Source: Methanolobus sp. (GTDB lineage Archaea; Halobacteriota; Methanosarcinia; Methanosarcinales; Methanosarcinaceae). From it: a stretch of DNA of 50,341 bases. Positions 16,316 to 25,515 of this stretch are shown piece after piece. Location: the NCBI GenBank assembly GCA_029762595.1, contig JARVGJ010000017.1, forward strand, positions 1 through 50,341, read 5' to 3'. Within the stretch, counting starts at the first letter, position 1. Each line of letters starts with the position of its first letter. The translations under genes were made by a program, and so were the position numbers. The notes below the pieces were generated by a model, which saw only the letters and a list, made by a program, of their open reading frames with translations, had not been told where the DNA came from and ran no database searches.

Positions 16316-18289
16316 ATGCTGGTTGATGTCATAAATATGAAGGTCCGGGATAAAGAAATGGAGAAAACAGACATTTTCAGAGATCCGCTGACCTTTATAT
16401 CCAACAGAGTTCAAGTGGAGCTGCTACATCTATTGTGGATCATTTTATGCATTAGCCTGCTTGTCTGGCTGGTAGTTTCGTTATTTTTGTCATTTACGCC
16501 CTATGCTTCTTATTTTCAGGGAATTTCTGCACATGTTCTTTTAACAGGCAGTTATGTGTATATATTAATACTATTTCTGGTCCTGTCTTTTGTTTTCATT
16601 CTTTTGCAAAATAATAGCAAAAAAACAGAGTATATCCCACGTGAAATAGAACCGTTATTGAAAAATATAGTCGAACTCTCTCCATTACCAATGGCTTTGA
16701 TGGACACAGCATCCAATATTGTTCATTTGAACCGGAAGTTTACAGATACATTTGGTTACACTCTTGAAAATGTGCCCACACTGCATGAGTTATGGGAAGA
16801 CCCTGACAATAGCTTTGAAAGTGTTATCAGGGAATCCGGTTCTACCGGCCAGGTATATTCTTTTACAGAAGATGGATGTGGAAACACTTTCAGTAACGAA
16901 GCAGTTGTTATATGTAAAGATGGCTCTTCCAGGGACACTGAATGTAGTGTAGCAAAAATAATAGATGACAGGATGATCCTTGTTTTTAAGGATATAACTA
17001 CGGTAAAAACTGCTGAAAAAGCTCTCCTTCTTGATGAATTGAGCTTAGAGGCCCTTTTTGAATTGAACCGATTTAAAGATTCTACGAGAAGCGATGTTAT
17101 CGATTTTTCCCTTAAAAAAGCTGTGGAACTAACCGAAAGTCAGATTTGCTGCATTGGTTTTGTAAATGAGGATGAAGATACGGTAAAGATGCACACATGG
17201 TCCAAGGGATCAATGGAACCTTGTTCCCTAAGAACTGTTAAAAATGTATTTTCTTCTGATGATATGGGTATCTGGGGTGAACCTATGAGGCAACGCATGC
17301 CTGTGCTGATCAACGATTGTGGAAATACCGGTTCTACTAACAACATTTTCCCGGAAGGCTATGTTCCTATACATAACTATCTCGGGGTTCCCATATTCGA
17401 TAACGATAAGATAGTTATGGTCGCAGGCCTCTCAAACAAGGAAGGTGATTACGACAGTCCTGACACAAGGCAGATTACACTTCTTATGGAAGCTACCTGG
17501 AAACATATTAAAAGAAAAGAAGATGAAGATAAGATCCGCAGATATGCAGAAGAGCTTGCAAAGAACAATATGGAGCTTGAATCACTGGACCGCATGAAAG
17601 ATGAGTTCATGACCAACATCACACATGAACTAAAGACCCCTCTTATCCCTATCAAAGGATACAGCGAACTTCTTTTTGAAGGGCATCTTGGCAGTCTTGA
17701 TGAAGGCCAAAAAAGGAGCGTTGGAGTGATCCTCCAGAACGCTGAAAGATTATACAAGTTGATAGATTCCCTGCTTTATATGCAGAATATTCATTCGGGA
17801 AATGTTCAGTATCACCTTGATTCCATAGATATTTCAAGTATACTTGAAAAAGTAACCGTGCAGATTATATCGCTAAGAAAGGAAAACGGCCCTTCGTTGT
17901 TCAAAGAATATAGGTCCCCTCTTCCATTCATATGTGGTAACAGGATATATCTGGAGCAGGTGTTCTTCCACATACTTGAGAATTCATTCAAATTTACTCC
18001 TCCAGAAGGTTCAGTGACCGTCAATGCATACCAGGAGCAAAGAATGATCCACATTGTTGTGAAGGATACTGGTATTGGAATACACGAATCTGAACTGCAT
18101 AATGTCTTTAAGAGATTCTACCAGGCCGATGGCTCCCTCACAAGACGTTATGGTGGCAATGGACTTGGATTATATCTTTGCAAAAGTATTGTGGAAGCAC
18201 ATGGGGGTTCCATATGGGCGGCCAGTGAAAAGTGCAGGGGCACAGAATTGCATGTGCTTCTTCCGGTAATCGAAGAAGGAACTATCTAA
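16316..18289 (+). CDS. membrane PAS-GAF sensor histidine kinase
   Basis: The 657-residue kinase has two N-terminal membrane segments (about residues 35-60 and 73-100). A PAS domain follows (about 112-225, starting at ELSPLPMALMDTASNIVHLNRKF), then a GAF domain (about 240-395). The HisKA domain has its phosphorylated His437 in THELKTPLIPIKGYSE, and the HATPase domain has N-box ILENSFKFTPP, G1 DTGIG and G2 GGNGLGLYL. All catalytic boxes are intact. No response regulator gene is adjacent, which is common in Methanosarcinaceae. The first ATG has no clear ribosome site; internal ATGs at 16337 and 16358 are alternatives that keep both membrane segments. The ligand of the PAS/GAF sensors is unknown. 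Confidence 0.9.
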   Translation: MLVDVINMKVRDKEMEKTDIFRDPLTFISNRVQVELLHLLWIILCISLLVWLVVSLFLSFTPYASYFQGISAHVLLTGSYVYILILFLVLSFVFILLQNNSKKTEYIPREIEPLLKNIVELSPLPMALMDTASNIVHLNRKFTDTFGYTLENVPTLHELWEDPDNSFESVIRESGSTGQVYSFTEDGCGNTFSNEAVVICKDGSSRDTECSVAKIIDDRMILVFKDITTVKTAEKALLLDELSLEALFELNRFKDSTRSDVIDFSLKKAVELTESQICCIGFVNEDEDTVKMHTWSKGSMEPCSLRTVKNVFSSDDMGIWGEPMRQRMPVLINDCGNTGSTNNIFPEGYVPIHNYLGVPIFDNDKIVMVAGLSNKEGDYDSPDTRQITLLMEATWKHIKRKEDEDKIRRYAEELAKNNMELESLDRMKDEFMTNITHELKTPLIPIKGYSELLFEGHLGSLDEGQKRSVGVILQNAERLYKLIDSLLYMQNIHSGNVQYHLDSIDISSILEKVTVQIISLRKENGPSLFKEYRSPLPFICGNRIYLEQVFFHILENSFKFTPPEGSVTVNAYQEQRMIHIVVKDTGIGIHESELHNVFKRFYQADGSLTRRYGGNGLGLYLCKSIVEAHGGSIWAASEKCRGTELHVLLPVIEEGTI

Positions 18290-18340
18290 GGACCGTGCAG
18301 AACCATTTAACAATGATGAATCATATGTGCTATTGGTCCA

Positions 18341-19645
18341 ATGAGCAACGAATACACTAAAATGGTCATCGGTATCGATGATACAGATTCCAGGGATGGC
18401 ATGTGTACCACATATCTGTGCGCACTTCTCAGGGATGAGATCTCGTCTTTTGCAAAGGTCGTCTCAGATCCTCTGCTTGTTCGGCTAAACCCAACGATCC
18501 CCTATAAGACACGTGGGAATGCCTCGGTTGCTCTGCTAGTGGAATGCGGGGAACCGGATAAAATGATGGAACATGTGACCTGCAGGGTTGCCTCCATGTC
18601 CTGTCTTGACAATGAGAACACCAATCCGGGAGTTGTTTTCATCACAGGTGAGCAGTTCCAGATTGCAAGGCCCAAATTAAGTGAGTTCTTCAGGCGTGCT
18701 GTAAGGAATGTTATAACAATAGATGAAGCAAAGGAAGTGGCCATGGAGCTTTGCCTCAGGTACCGGGTGTTCAAGAACGGACGTGGTCTTATAGGTGCTC
18801 TTTCTGCATGCGGTGCAATGCTTGATCCGCAATGGGATCACACCTATGAGTATCTTGCATACAGGAAAAAAGATGTATGGGGTACACCACGCTCTGTTGA
18901 TGATGATTCTTTGTTCAAGGCTGACAGGCAGACCTATCCGGACACATGGGATACCGTGGACCTGGCCAATGATATGGTTGTTTGTGTGCCTCATTCTGCA
19001 GACCCGGTTCTTTACGGGATAAGGGGAAAGGACCGCTTTTCAGTGGAAAAGGCTGCATCCTATGTTCGGTCCGAGCCTGTGGAGCGTGCATGCACATTCC
19101 GCACGAACCAGGGCACCGATATGCATCTTTTACCTGTGGCGGGAATAGCTGAGATGACAGGGATGCATTCTTACATACTGGAAGGTCAGGTCTGCTCGCA
19201 ACCGGCTACTATCAGGGGAGGGCACACTATTTTCTCTTTGCAGGACTCAGAAGGTCAAAAGATCGATTGTGCGGCCTTTGAGCCTACAAAGAACTTCAGG
19301 GAACTTGTACGCCAGCTCATTCCCGGTGACAGGGTAGCAGTCTATGGAAGTGTTACCGAAAGAACAGTGAACATTGAGAAAATAAAGATAATCAGCCTTA
19401 CTCCTAAATATGAGGTCCTTAACCCTTTATGTCCTTGCTGTGGTAAGCGAATGAAATCCGCCGGCTCTGGCCAGGGTTACAGATGCAGGAAGTGCAGTAA
19501 AAGTTCAATGACCACGGAAAGCAAGGAAGTTAAAAGGGGCGTATTGCCTGGATTCTACGAAGTTCCTCCCTGTGCACGGAGACATCTTGCAAAGCAGCTT
19601 CTCAGGTTTGGAAAAGAGGATGTACCAGTCTTTCCTTCAAGGTAA
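18341..19645 (+). CDS. tiaS: tRNA(Ile2) 2-agmatinylcytidine synthetase
   Basis: TiaS attaches agmatine to C34 of the CAU-anticodon tRNA-Ile so that it reads AUA, an archaeal decoding modification. The protein has the TiaS N-terminus (VIGIDDTDSRDGMCTTYL), the NPTIPYKTRGNASVALLVE segment, a central OB-fold (ILEGQVCSQPATIRGGHTIFSL) and a C-terminal zinc ribbon (CPCCGKRMKSAGSGQGYRCRKC). Length, 434 residues, is normal. It stands alone between the sensor kinase and the convergent nadE. Confidence 0.95.
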   Translation: MSNEYTKMVIGIDDTDSRDGMCTTYLCALLRDEISSFAKVVSDPLLVRLNPTIPYKTRGNASVALLVECGEPDKMMEHVTCRVASMSCLDNENTNPGVVFITGEQFQIARPKLSEFFRRAVRNVITIDEAKEVAMELCLRYRVFKNGRGLIGALSACGAMLDPQWDHTYEYLAYRKKDVWGTPRSVDDDSLFKADRQTYPDTWDTVDLANDMVVCVPHSADPVLYGIRGKDRFSVEKAASYVRSEPVERACTFRTNQGTDMHLLPVAGIAEMTGMHSYILEGQVCSQPATIRGGHTIFSLQDSEGQKIDCAAFEPTKNFRELVRQLIPGDRVAVYGSVTERTVNIEKIKIISLTPKYEVLNPLCPCCGKRMKSAGSGQGYRCRKCSKSSMTTESKEVKRGVLPGFYEVPPCARRHLAKQLLRFGKEDVPVFPSR

Positions 19646-19662
19646 GGACATTTATTCCTGCA

Positions 19663-20442
19663 TTATCGCAGGTCTCTGAGTTCTGCTACAGGCGGAGATT
19701 TCTGCTTATGCAGGTTAGTATTTATGCGTCCTATGACAGAATCCCTTTGTCTGCTTGTAAGTCCAAGTGTATTCTGAGCAACCTGGGGACTTTCACCTTC
19801 AAGCAAAAGTGCAAGGAACCTGTCAACCAGCTCGTAAGTAATGCCCAGCTCCTTTTCATCTGTCTGACCTGCCCACAGTCTTGCTGATGGAGCTTTTGTG
19901 ATCATGTCCCGGGGTATTCCCATAAGTGCTGCCATTTCCCTGACCTCGGTCTTGTACAGGTCGCCTATAGGCTCGATGTCAACACCGCCATCTCCATATT
20001 TTGTAAAGTACCCAAGCAGGATCTCGGTTTTATTGCCTGTCCCCATTACCATCCTTGACATGCTGTTAGCATAATAGTAAAGTACAGACATTCGTATCCT
20101 GGCTTTAAGATTGCCGTTGGCATGCGAATTGGAGAGGTCACTTTCGGGGATAGAGTTCATGTAAGCAGAAAGTATCTCTGAGATATCAATGGTCTTGAAT
20201 TCTATACCAAGTCTCTCAGCCACCTCTGTGGCATCCAGTACGTCTTCAGCAGGTGTGAGGTTAAGCTCTGGCATGTGTATTCCGAGGACATTCTCCCTGC
20301 CAACTGCTTCAACGGCCAGGTAAGCTGTAAGAGCTGAATCAATGCCACCGCTAAGGCCCACAACAGCTCCTTTTACGCCGGATTCCTTTGTTTTTTCCCT
20401 GATGAAACCAACGATTGCTTCTTTAGCCTTTGAAATGTCCAT
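19663..20442 (-). CDS. nadE: NAD+ synthetase
   Basis: The 259-residue short-form NadE uses ammonia to amidate nicotinic acid adenine dinucleotide. Visible motifs are the PP-loop VVGLSGGIDSALTAYLA, the substrate loop GTGNKTEILLGYFTKYGDGG and DIEPIGDLYKTEVRE. There is no glutaminase domain, as usual for the archaeal form. It converges with tiaS, leaving a 17-base gap, and is followed upstream by a 470-base gene-free interval. Confidence 0.95.
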   Translation of the reverse strand: MDISKAKEAIVGFIREKTKESGVKGAVVGLSGGIDSALTAYLAVEAVGRENVLGIHMPELNLTPAEDVLDATEVAERLGIEFKTIDISEILSAYMNSIPESDLSNSHANGNLKARIRMSVLYYYANSMSRMVMGTGNKTEILLGYFTKYGDGGVDIEPIGDLYKTEVREMAALMGIPRDMITKAPSARLWAGQTDEKELGITYELVDRFLALLLEGESPQVAQNTLGLTSRQRDSVIGRINTNLHKQKSPPVAELRDLR

Positions 20443-20911
20443 TGTATCACGCCAGAAGGATATTAATTATGAATGTTATCAGTTATACTTATTTGTTTCT
20501 CTTTGGCAGGAGTATTTTATACCATCTTCTGTTATATAGGAATTAATGAGTTCAAGGGAACTCTTTGGTTGTCACCATCGTATAAATTTCTCCCCCCCTT
20601 TGCACATTCTGTGAAGGAACTGTATATACAAGATCGATTTTCCTGTGCCAGGTTATCCTGTGATAGGAATACACTCTCCTTCTGGAAACCCTCCCTATGA
20701 CTTTTTGCCTGGATTGTCAGTTCCGCATGATAATCTTTTCATGCATTGTCACTCCATTTCAAATTAATATATTCAAAATTAATCTGCTATCAACATATTT
20801 ATTATAATTATAAACATATATGTTATTATATAATATTTTGTTATATAATAATGACATGTCTTTTGTAGCTGACAAAGAATTAATCTATGTTCAGAAAGTA
20901 TCATCTAAAAC
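20443..20911. other. gene-free interval between nadE and nob1
   Basis: No convincing protein frame is present. The middle part (about 20540-20760) is less AT-rich than its flanks and contains small hairpins: GAGTTC-AAGG-GAACTC (20547-20562) and GCATGA-N8-TCATGC (20727-20746). The right part has a clear TATA tract near 20838-20850 that probably belongs to nob1. A structured RNA in the middle is possible; I do not recognise one. Confidence 0.35.
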
Positions 20912-21391
20912 ATGGATTACTATATTGCTGATTCTGCGGTCTTTATCATGGGTTCAGAGATTCAGCCTCAGCGTATCATAACAGTTCCCTCGGTGATCGT
21001 TGAACTGAAAAGTAATGAATCGTCTTTACGATTTGAACTTTCAAGGGAAAGTGGAACTCGTGTTGAAATGCCGGATGAATATCTTCGAGAGAAGGTATTG
21101 AGCGCATCCACAAGAACAAGGGATTGTGAAGAGCTATCTGCAACAGATATTGATATCCTTGCCAAGGCCCTTGAATATAAAGACAGTTCAGTGCTCCTGA
21201 CAGATGATTATGCTGTTCAGAACGTTGCCAGGGTGATGGGCATTGAAGTCAGGCCCGTGGTCCAGAAAAAGATAAAGGATGTACTTGTATGGCAAAAGCA
21301 ATGTACAGGCTGTTACAGGCTTTATGATGAGGGTGATGTCTGCCCTGTTTGTGGTTCTTCTTTGAAGAAAAAGCGTAAAAGAAAAATATAA
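20912..21391 (+). CDS. nob1: endonuclease Nob1 (PIN domain plus zinc ribbon)
   Basis: Nob1 cleaves the 3' end of pre-16S rRNA during small-subunit maturation. The 159-residue protein has a PIN domain (about 1-105) with acidic residues in YIADSAV, LSATDID and VLLTDDYAVQNVA. A zinc ribbon follows (CTGCYRLYDEGDVCPVCG), and then a basic tail KKKRKRK. Order and length match archaeal Nob1. The start has no strong ribosome site, but a TATA tract lies some 60 bases upstream. Confidence 0.93.
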   Translation: MDYYIADSAVFIMGSEIQPQRIITVPSVIVELKSNESSLRFELSRESGTRVEMPDEYLREKVLSASTRTRDCEELSATDIDILAKALEYKDSSVLLTDDYAVQNVARVMGIEVRPVVQKKIKDVLVWQKQCTGCYRLYDEGDVCPVCGSSLKKKRKRKI

Positions 21392-21466
21392 CATCACTGT
21401 TGTTGTATTATATATGGTAATATGATGTTAATGGATTACAGATAAAAATGAATATGCGGGTTTCAT

Positions 21467-22078
21467 ATGAAGAATATTGAGAATTTGATCCAGAAGGCCC
21501 TTGAATTGCAGGCTAACGGCCTTGTAACAAGGCAAATTGCAGATGAACTTAACGTTTCCCGGGAAACTGTCACGTGGCTTTTGACCCGTGCGAAAAAAGA
21601 AGATATCTCTACTGCACCCAAAGACATATCTGTCAACTGGAGCAGTATTGGTAAAAGTGCTCACAGGATGCGCCATATTGGGATAGCGATGTGTGACATG
21701 GTGCTTGATACGGTGGAAGCCACAGGCAACGATATTGACCTGGTGGTAGGTATAGGCCTTAGCGGAGTTCCGCTTGCAAGTCTAATGGCAGATGAATTAG
21801 ATACGGATATATCTGTCTATCATGCATATGGTGAACATGAAGGTGATTCGAAGTTAAAAGGAGCTTTCAGCAGGAACTTTGCAGGCATCAAGGGCAAGAA
21901 ATGCATAATAGTGGATGATGTGATCACCACCGGCAATACTATGAACGATGTAGTGTCCCATCTTAGAAGCTCAGGCGCAAAACCACTTGCAATTGCAGTA
22001 CTTGTGGATAAGACTGGTTCTGAGACATTATCCGAAGTACCCGTGCATGCGCTTGTACGTATAGTACGCGTTGACTGA
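21467..22078 (+). CDS. gfcR: GfcR-type transcriptional regulator (HTH plus phosphoribosyltransferase domain)
   Basis: The 203-residue protein combines an N-terminal helix-turn-helix ([23 protein letters not shown]) with a type I phosphoribosyltransferase domain resembling orotate PRTase. The PRPP loop is [16 protein letters not shown]. In haloarchaea the homologue GfcR is a transcription activator of sugar-catabolic genes. In methanogens the family is conserved but its targets are not known to me. It lies 75 bases after nob1 on the same strand and converges with the DHH protein gene. Older annotations call such genes pyrE-like; the HTH argues against a purely enzymatic role. Confidence 0.88.
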   Translation: MKNIENLIQKALELQANGLVTRQIADELNVSRETVTWLLTRAKKEDISTAPKDISVNWSSIGKSAHRMRHIGIAMCDMVLDTVEATGNDIDLVVGIGLSGVPLASLMADELDTDISVYHAYGEHEGDSKLKGAFSRNFAGIKGKKCIIVDDVITTGNTMNDVVSHLRSSGAKPLAIAVLVDKTGSETLSEVPVHALVRIVRVD

Positions 22079-22116
22079 TTTTATTTAAGGTCGGTTTGAA
22101 AGGTTCTGTATAGGAG

Positions 22117-24240
22117 TCATTCAACTCCTACAGATCCTACTTTTTCGACAAGTTTGGAGAGCACTTCCTTACGCATGCCTTCTACGAATTTGATGCTACC
22201 CACTACCAGGTGTCCTCCTCCATTGACTCCTCCGCCTTTGATCTCTTCGTGAAGCTCCCTTACCATCAGAGGGATGTTCATTTTAACTCCCTTTGAGCGA
22301 ATTACTGCAAAGTCCGGTCCATATCCGATGGTTATTACTGGTTTGTCCACAAATTTGCGGCACAATCTGTCGTGTACCTCTCCTGATGTTTTCCCGGGTG
22401 GGGGGAAGGTGAACTTGTGGGCGTAGTTCTCAACATCCAGTACATTGAGGATAGCTCCGTTGGGGAGGTTCTGAGATTTCACATGGGCCATGCAGACATC
22501 TATCTGCTCGGCTATCATCTCATTTGCCTGTTCGCAAAGCAGGTTGACCAGATTCTTGTGTATCGTGTGGTCTCCAAAGTCCAGGATATCATCAATGATT
22601 CCTTTGCCGTTGTTGAACTTAAGCCAGTATGCCTCAAAGTCAAGAGCAAGCGCCATATCCTTGAGGTCCTGCAGGCTGTATCTGTCAGAAACCATCTCTA
22701 TGTATTGCCTTGCTTCGTCAGCTTCTGAGCGGTCACCCACTGCGGCCACAGCAGGAAGGTGGTCTATCTCCTTTTCAACGTTAATATTGATCATGCGTGC
22801 TACCTCGGTACAGAGCATGCCTGCAGTCACTCCGAAATCACCTCCGACATGGGCAGGATTAACGTGTGCTATGAGGTAATCATCCACTTCCTTGTCGGGG
22901 TGGTGATGGTCCACGACTATCATCTGGATCCCATAAACCCTGGCCTGTTTCATTGCAGGCACATCCTCAAGTGTGGAGCCGTTGTCCACACTTACCACAA
23001 GGGGCATCTTCTGGCCATGCCTTGCAGTATCCTCAAGAGCAAAACTGATGTCACGTACAACATCCATGACCTCATAAAAAGGCGCCTTTGATGGTGCACG
23101 TTTGTAGAAATGATATTCACCGTCAGGGCCGTTAACTTCCTTTATCAGGGGGATGATGGCCTTCTCTATAGCCATTGCAGCGGTCATTCCGTCAGCATCG
23201 GCATGATGACGCAGTATGATAGGAGTTGATTTGATTATGGCTTTCCTTATTTCCTTTGCAACTTTTTTCATAGCAGGTCTGAGTTTCTCAAGAACCTCAC
23301 TATTGGCCATGTATTCTATTTCATAAGGCTCGGCTCTGTTGTCAATGGCAGCCTCTATTCTTTTGAGTATCTCCACTTCTTTTGGTCCTGTAAGTCTTTT
23401 AAGACTCTGGATCTCAAGCTGCACACTGTCTCCGCGGGATGTTATCTCCCCGGTGGCAGAAACTATCATATCTGACTCTACCTGAGGGTATGCTCTCTCT
23501 CCTGCACTCTCAAATGCAGCGCCTGAAACCTGTCCAGTCTCATCGGCAATGGTGAATATTGTAGGACCTGCTGTTTGCTTGACCTGTATGACCTCGCCTT
23601 CTATCCGTACCTTCTGGCCGACCATCCGGGTAACCTCGGTTGCGGTTTTTGTTGGGAGGTCCTTTTCAAGTTCCACGGTCTGGTACTCTTTCAGCTTACG
23701 TGGCACAAGATCCATTTTTCCTCTTGGTTTTATCTCCTTGAGGCTGACCATTACAGCTTCCCCTACTTTCAGTTCCTCTTTCATGTTACTGGAATGAATA
23801 AGTCCTCTGAGGTTGGAATTAAGGTCCACGAAAACACCAAAATCAGCAATGTTCCTCACAACTGCATGATACATCCTCCCAACTTCAAGTTCTTCCAGGG
23901 TGCATGAGTTATCGAGCTTGTAAACAACCTGTTTTTTTGCACAGGGCTGGCATACTTCATCTCCATCATAGAGCCCTTCCATGGAAGATCCGCATATTTT
24001 ACATTTATAATAGGTCCCTTTTCCTTCACATGCAGTACATTTCTCTCTGGTCTCGATTTCCCCGCTTCCCTGGCAGTTGTTGCAGGAAGAGCCGTTCTTC
24101 AGAAAACTGGCCATTTCTTTCTCAGAAAGTTTCATAAAGTCTATAGACTTTGATTTCCCTGTTCCTTTGCACTCCGGGCATTTGGTCGTGCCAGTGACAC
24201 TATAGCCCTTTCCATTGCAATCTATACATTTCTCACTCAT
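22117..24240 (-). CDS. DHH-family phosphoesterase with DnaJ zinc finger, S1 and OB domains
   Basis: The protein is about 707 residues from ATG 24240 (MSEKCIDCNGKG); the frame continues upstream but without family sense. Domain order: four DnaJ-type CXXCXGXG repeats (CIDCNGKG, CPECKGTG, CNNCQGSG, CTACEGKG), a CKIC/CQPC ribbon, an S1 RNA-binding domain (YHAVVRNIADFGVFVDL), an OB-fold (VRIEGEVIQVKQTAGPTIFTI) and a RecJ-like DHH/DHHA1 unit. The latter has the metal motifs RHHADADGMTAAM, VSVDNGS and VVDHHHPD and the C-terminal GGGVNGGGHLVVGS. The family is euryarchaeal and related to RecJ/GAN nucleases. The composition predicts a single-strand DNA or RNA exonuclease or a cyclic-dinucleotide-type phosphodiesterase; I cannot decide which. 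Confidence 0.9.
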   Translation of the reverse strand: MSEKCIDCNGKGYSVTGTTKCPECKGTGKSKSIDFMKLSEKEMASFLKNGSSCNNCQGSGEIETREKCTACEGKGTYYKCKICGSSMEGLYDGDEVCQPCAKKQVVYKLDNSCTLEELEVGRMYHAVVRNIADFGVFVDLNSNLRGLIHSSNMKEELKVGEAVMVSLKEIKPRGKMDLVPRKLKEYQTVELEKDLPTKTATEVTRMVGQKVRIEGEVIQVKQTAGPTIFTIADETGQVSGAAFESAGERAYPQVESDMIVSATGEITSRGDSVQLEIQSLKRLTGPKEVEILKRIEAAIDNRAEPYEIEYMANSEVLEKLRPAMKKVAKEIRKAIIKSTPIILRHHADADGMTAAMAIEKAIIPLIKEVNGPDGEYHFYKRAPSKAPFYEVMDVVRDISFALEDTARHGQKMPLVVSVDNGSTLEDVPAMKQARVYGIQMIVVDHHHPDKEVDDYLIAHVNPAHVGGDFGVTAGMLCTEVARMININVEKEIDHLPAVAAVGDRSEADEARQYIEMVSDRYSLQDLKDMALALDFEAYWLKFNNGKGIIDDILDFGDHTIHKNLVNLLCEQANEMIAEQIDVCMAHVKSQNLPNGAILNVLDVENYAHKFTFPPPGKTSGEVHDRLCRKFVDKPVITIGYGPDFAVIRSKGVKMNIPLMVRELHEEIKGGGVNGGGHLVVGSIKFVEGMRKEVLSKLVEKVGSVGVE

Positions 24241-24476
24241 TGTATCTAGTCTTAGATGGTATATATTAGATTTATGTGTTTGCTTGTCTCCACCCCAAAA
24301 AGCCATCATATATATTATGACTTTTTTCCTGCCAATTTCCTGCTTTTTCTGGTATTTGCTTTATATTTGTCCATACGCCATATCTTTGTCTTCAAAAAAT
24401 ATATTTAAAAGCCGGTTTGAAATTATTAACATCAAAATCAATCACATTAATAAACGATAAAAGAGTTCTATAACTT

Positions 24477-24559
24477 GTTGGGTCTGAAACGTTATTTCTA
24501 TAATAACGACGCTTTCATGCTTTTGTGTACATCCCCTCAAACAAGAATTCAGACCCAGC
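24477..24559 (+). ncRNA. candidate structured RNA or leader element
   Basis: A 12-base arm GTTGGGTCTGAA (24477-24488) pairs with TTCAGACCCAGC (24548-24559), with one G-T wobble. Inside it a second hairpin forms from CGTTATT (24490-24496) and AATAACG (24502-24508) around a five-base loop. Such nested pairing in AT-rich DNA is unlikely to be chance. A TATA-like ATATTTAAAAG lies about 70 bases upstream. It could be a small RNA or part of a long 5' leader of the slipin gene. The strand is assumed from the position of the TATA element. Confidence 0.4.
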
Positions 24560-24714
24560 CTTCTATAATCCTTTTCTATTAACTGCCAATAATATTTCAA
24601 TGACTGCGATGGCCGGTTTTTACATTTCTTTTATTGCAGATATTAGCTGATATTGGCTTATATTACTTGAATAACGAGGTCATTTATATAACTTGTTTCC
24701 TTTATGTAATATGT

Positions 24715-24741
24715 AGATAATTCAGATAATTCAGATAATTA
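24715..24741 (+). repeat. three tandem copies of AGATAATTC in the slipin leader
   Basis: AGATAATTC occurs at 24715-24723 and 24724-24732, and as AGATAATTA at 24733-24741, ending just before AAGGAG. The copies lie between the TATA element and the ribosome binding site. Confidence 0.7.
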
Positions 24742-24753
24742 AGGAGAATGGTT

Positions 24754-25515
24754 ATGGTTTCGTATGATATTATAATACCTCTTGCCATTGTGGCAATTTT
24801 CATACTGTCTAAAGCTGTGAAGATAGTAAACGAGTATGAGCGTGTGGTCATCTTCCGTCTTGGAAGACTGAGTGGTATAAAAGGTCCGGGTCTGTTCCTG
24901 ATCATACCTATAATCGATACGGTTGTGAAGGTGGATCTGCGTGTTGTAACGATCGATGTACCCAAACAGGCTGTTATAACAAAGGACAATGTGACAGTGG
25001 CTGTTGATGCTGTGGTCTATTACAAGGTCATCGACCCCTCAAGGGCAGTCAATGAGGTCGAGAACTTCAAGTATGCCACAGCTATGCTTTCCCAGACAAC
25101 CCTGCGTGACATTGTCGGTCAGATTGAGTTTGATGATGTACTATCAAACAGGGATGATGTTAACAAAAGAATTCAGGAGATGCTGGATATTGCTACTGAT
25201 CCGTGGGGTATAAAAGTTACAAGTGTTACCCTGAGGGATGTCAGTATCGATGATGTAATGCAACGTGCTATTGCAAAGCAGGCAGAGGCAGAGCGTGAGA
25301 AGAGAGCCCGTATCATTCTTGCAGAAGGTGAGTTCATTGCTGCTACGAAGATGAAGGATGCTGCACGTCTTTATGAAGAAGTGCCCGTTGCCATCAAGCT
25401 CAGGGAGCTTCAGACCTATGCTGAGATAGCAAGGGAAAGGAACATGATCGTTGTAACCAACCCGACCGATATTGGGAACATTGCTGCGTTCTCAAAGGCA
25501 TTCGATAAGAAATGA
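24754..25515 (+). CDS. SPFH/stomatin-family membrane protein (slipin)
   Basis: The protein has one N-terminal membrane hairpin (YDIIIPLAIVAIFILSKAVKIV) followed by the stomatin/prohibitin domain (EYERVVIFRLGRL, GPGLFLIIPIIDTVVKVDLR) and a C-terminal helical region (AEAEREKRARIILAEGE). These proteins oligomerise into membrane scaffolds. The frame opens at 24748, but ATG 24754 lies eight bases after AAGGAG and is the better start. The stop overlaps the start of the nfeD gene by four bases; a slipin gene followed by an nfeD gene is a conserved operon, and the NfeD protease is thought to cleave or partner the stomatin. Confidence 0.93.
   Translation: MVSYDIIIPLAIVAIFILSKAVKIVNEYERVVIFRLGRLSGIKGPGLFLIIPIIDTVVKVDLRVVTIDVPKQAVITKDNVTVAVDAVVYYKVIDPSRAVNEVENFKYATAMLSQTTLRDIVGQIEFDDVLSNRDDVNKRIQEMLDIATDPWGIKVTSVTLRDVSIDDVMQRAIAKQAEAEREKRARIILAEGEFIAATKMKDAARLYEEVPVAIKLRELQTYAEIARERNMIVVTNPTDIGNIAAFSKAFDKK

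Larger units (their letters stand above)
24241..24747. other. non-coding interval upstream of the slipin gene
   Basis: This interval of about 500 bases separates the divergent DHH and slipin genes. It contains TATA-like elements at 24399-24410 and 24674-24681 (TTTATATA), a long-range inverted repeat with an internal hairpin (24477-24559, listed separately) and three tandem copies of a 9-base unit just before the slipin ribosome site. No protein frame is convincing. Confidence 0.55.

Noticed and set aside
20443-20911. tRNA or other stable RNA gene
   Set aside because: There are small hairpins but no cloverleaf, TTCGA-type loop or known stable-RNA core that I can recognise.
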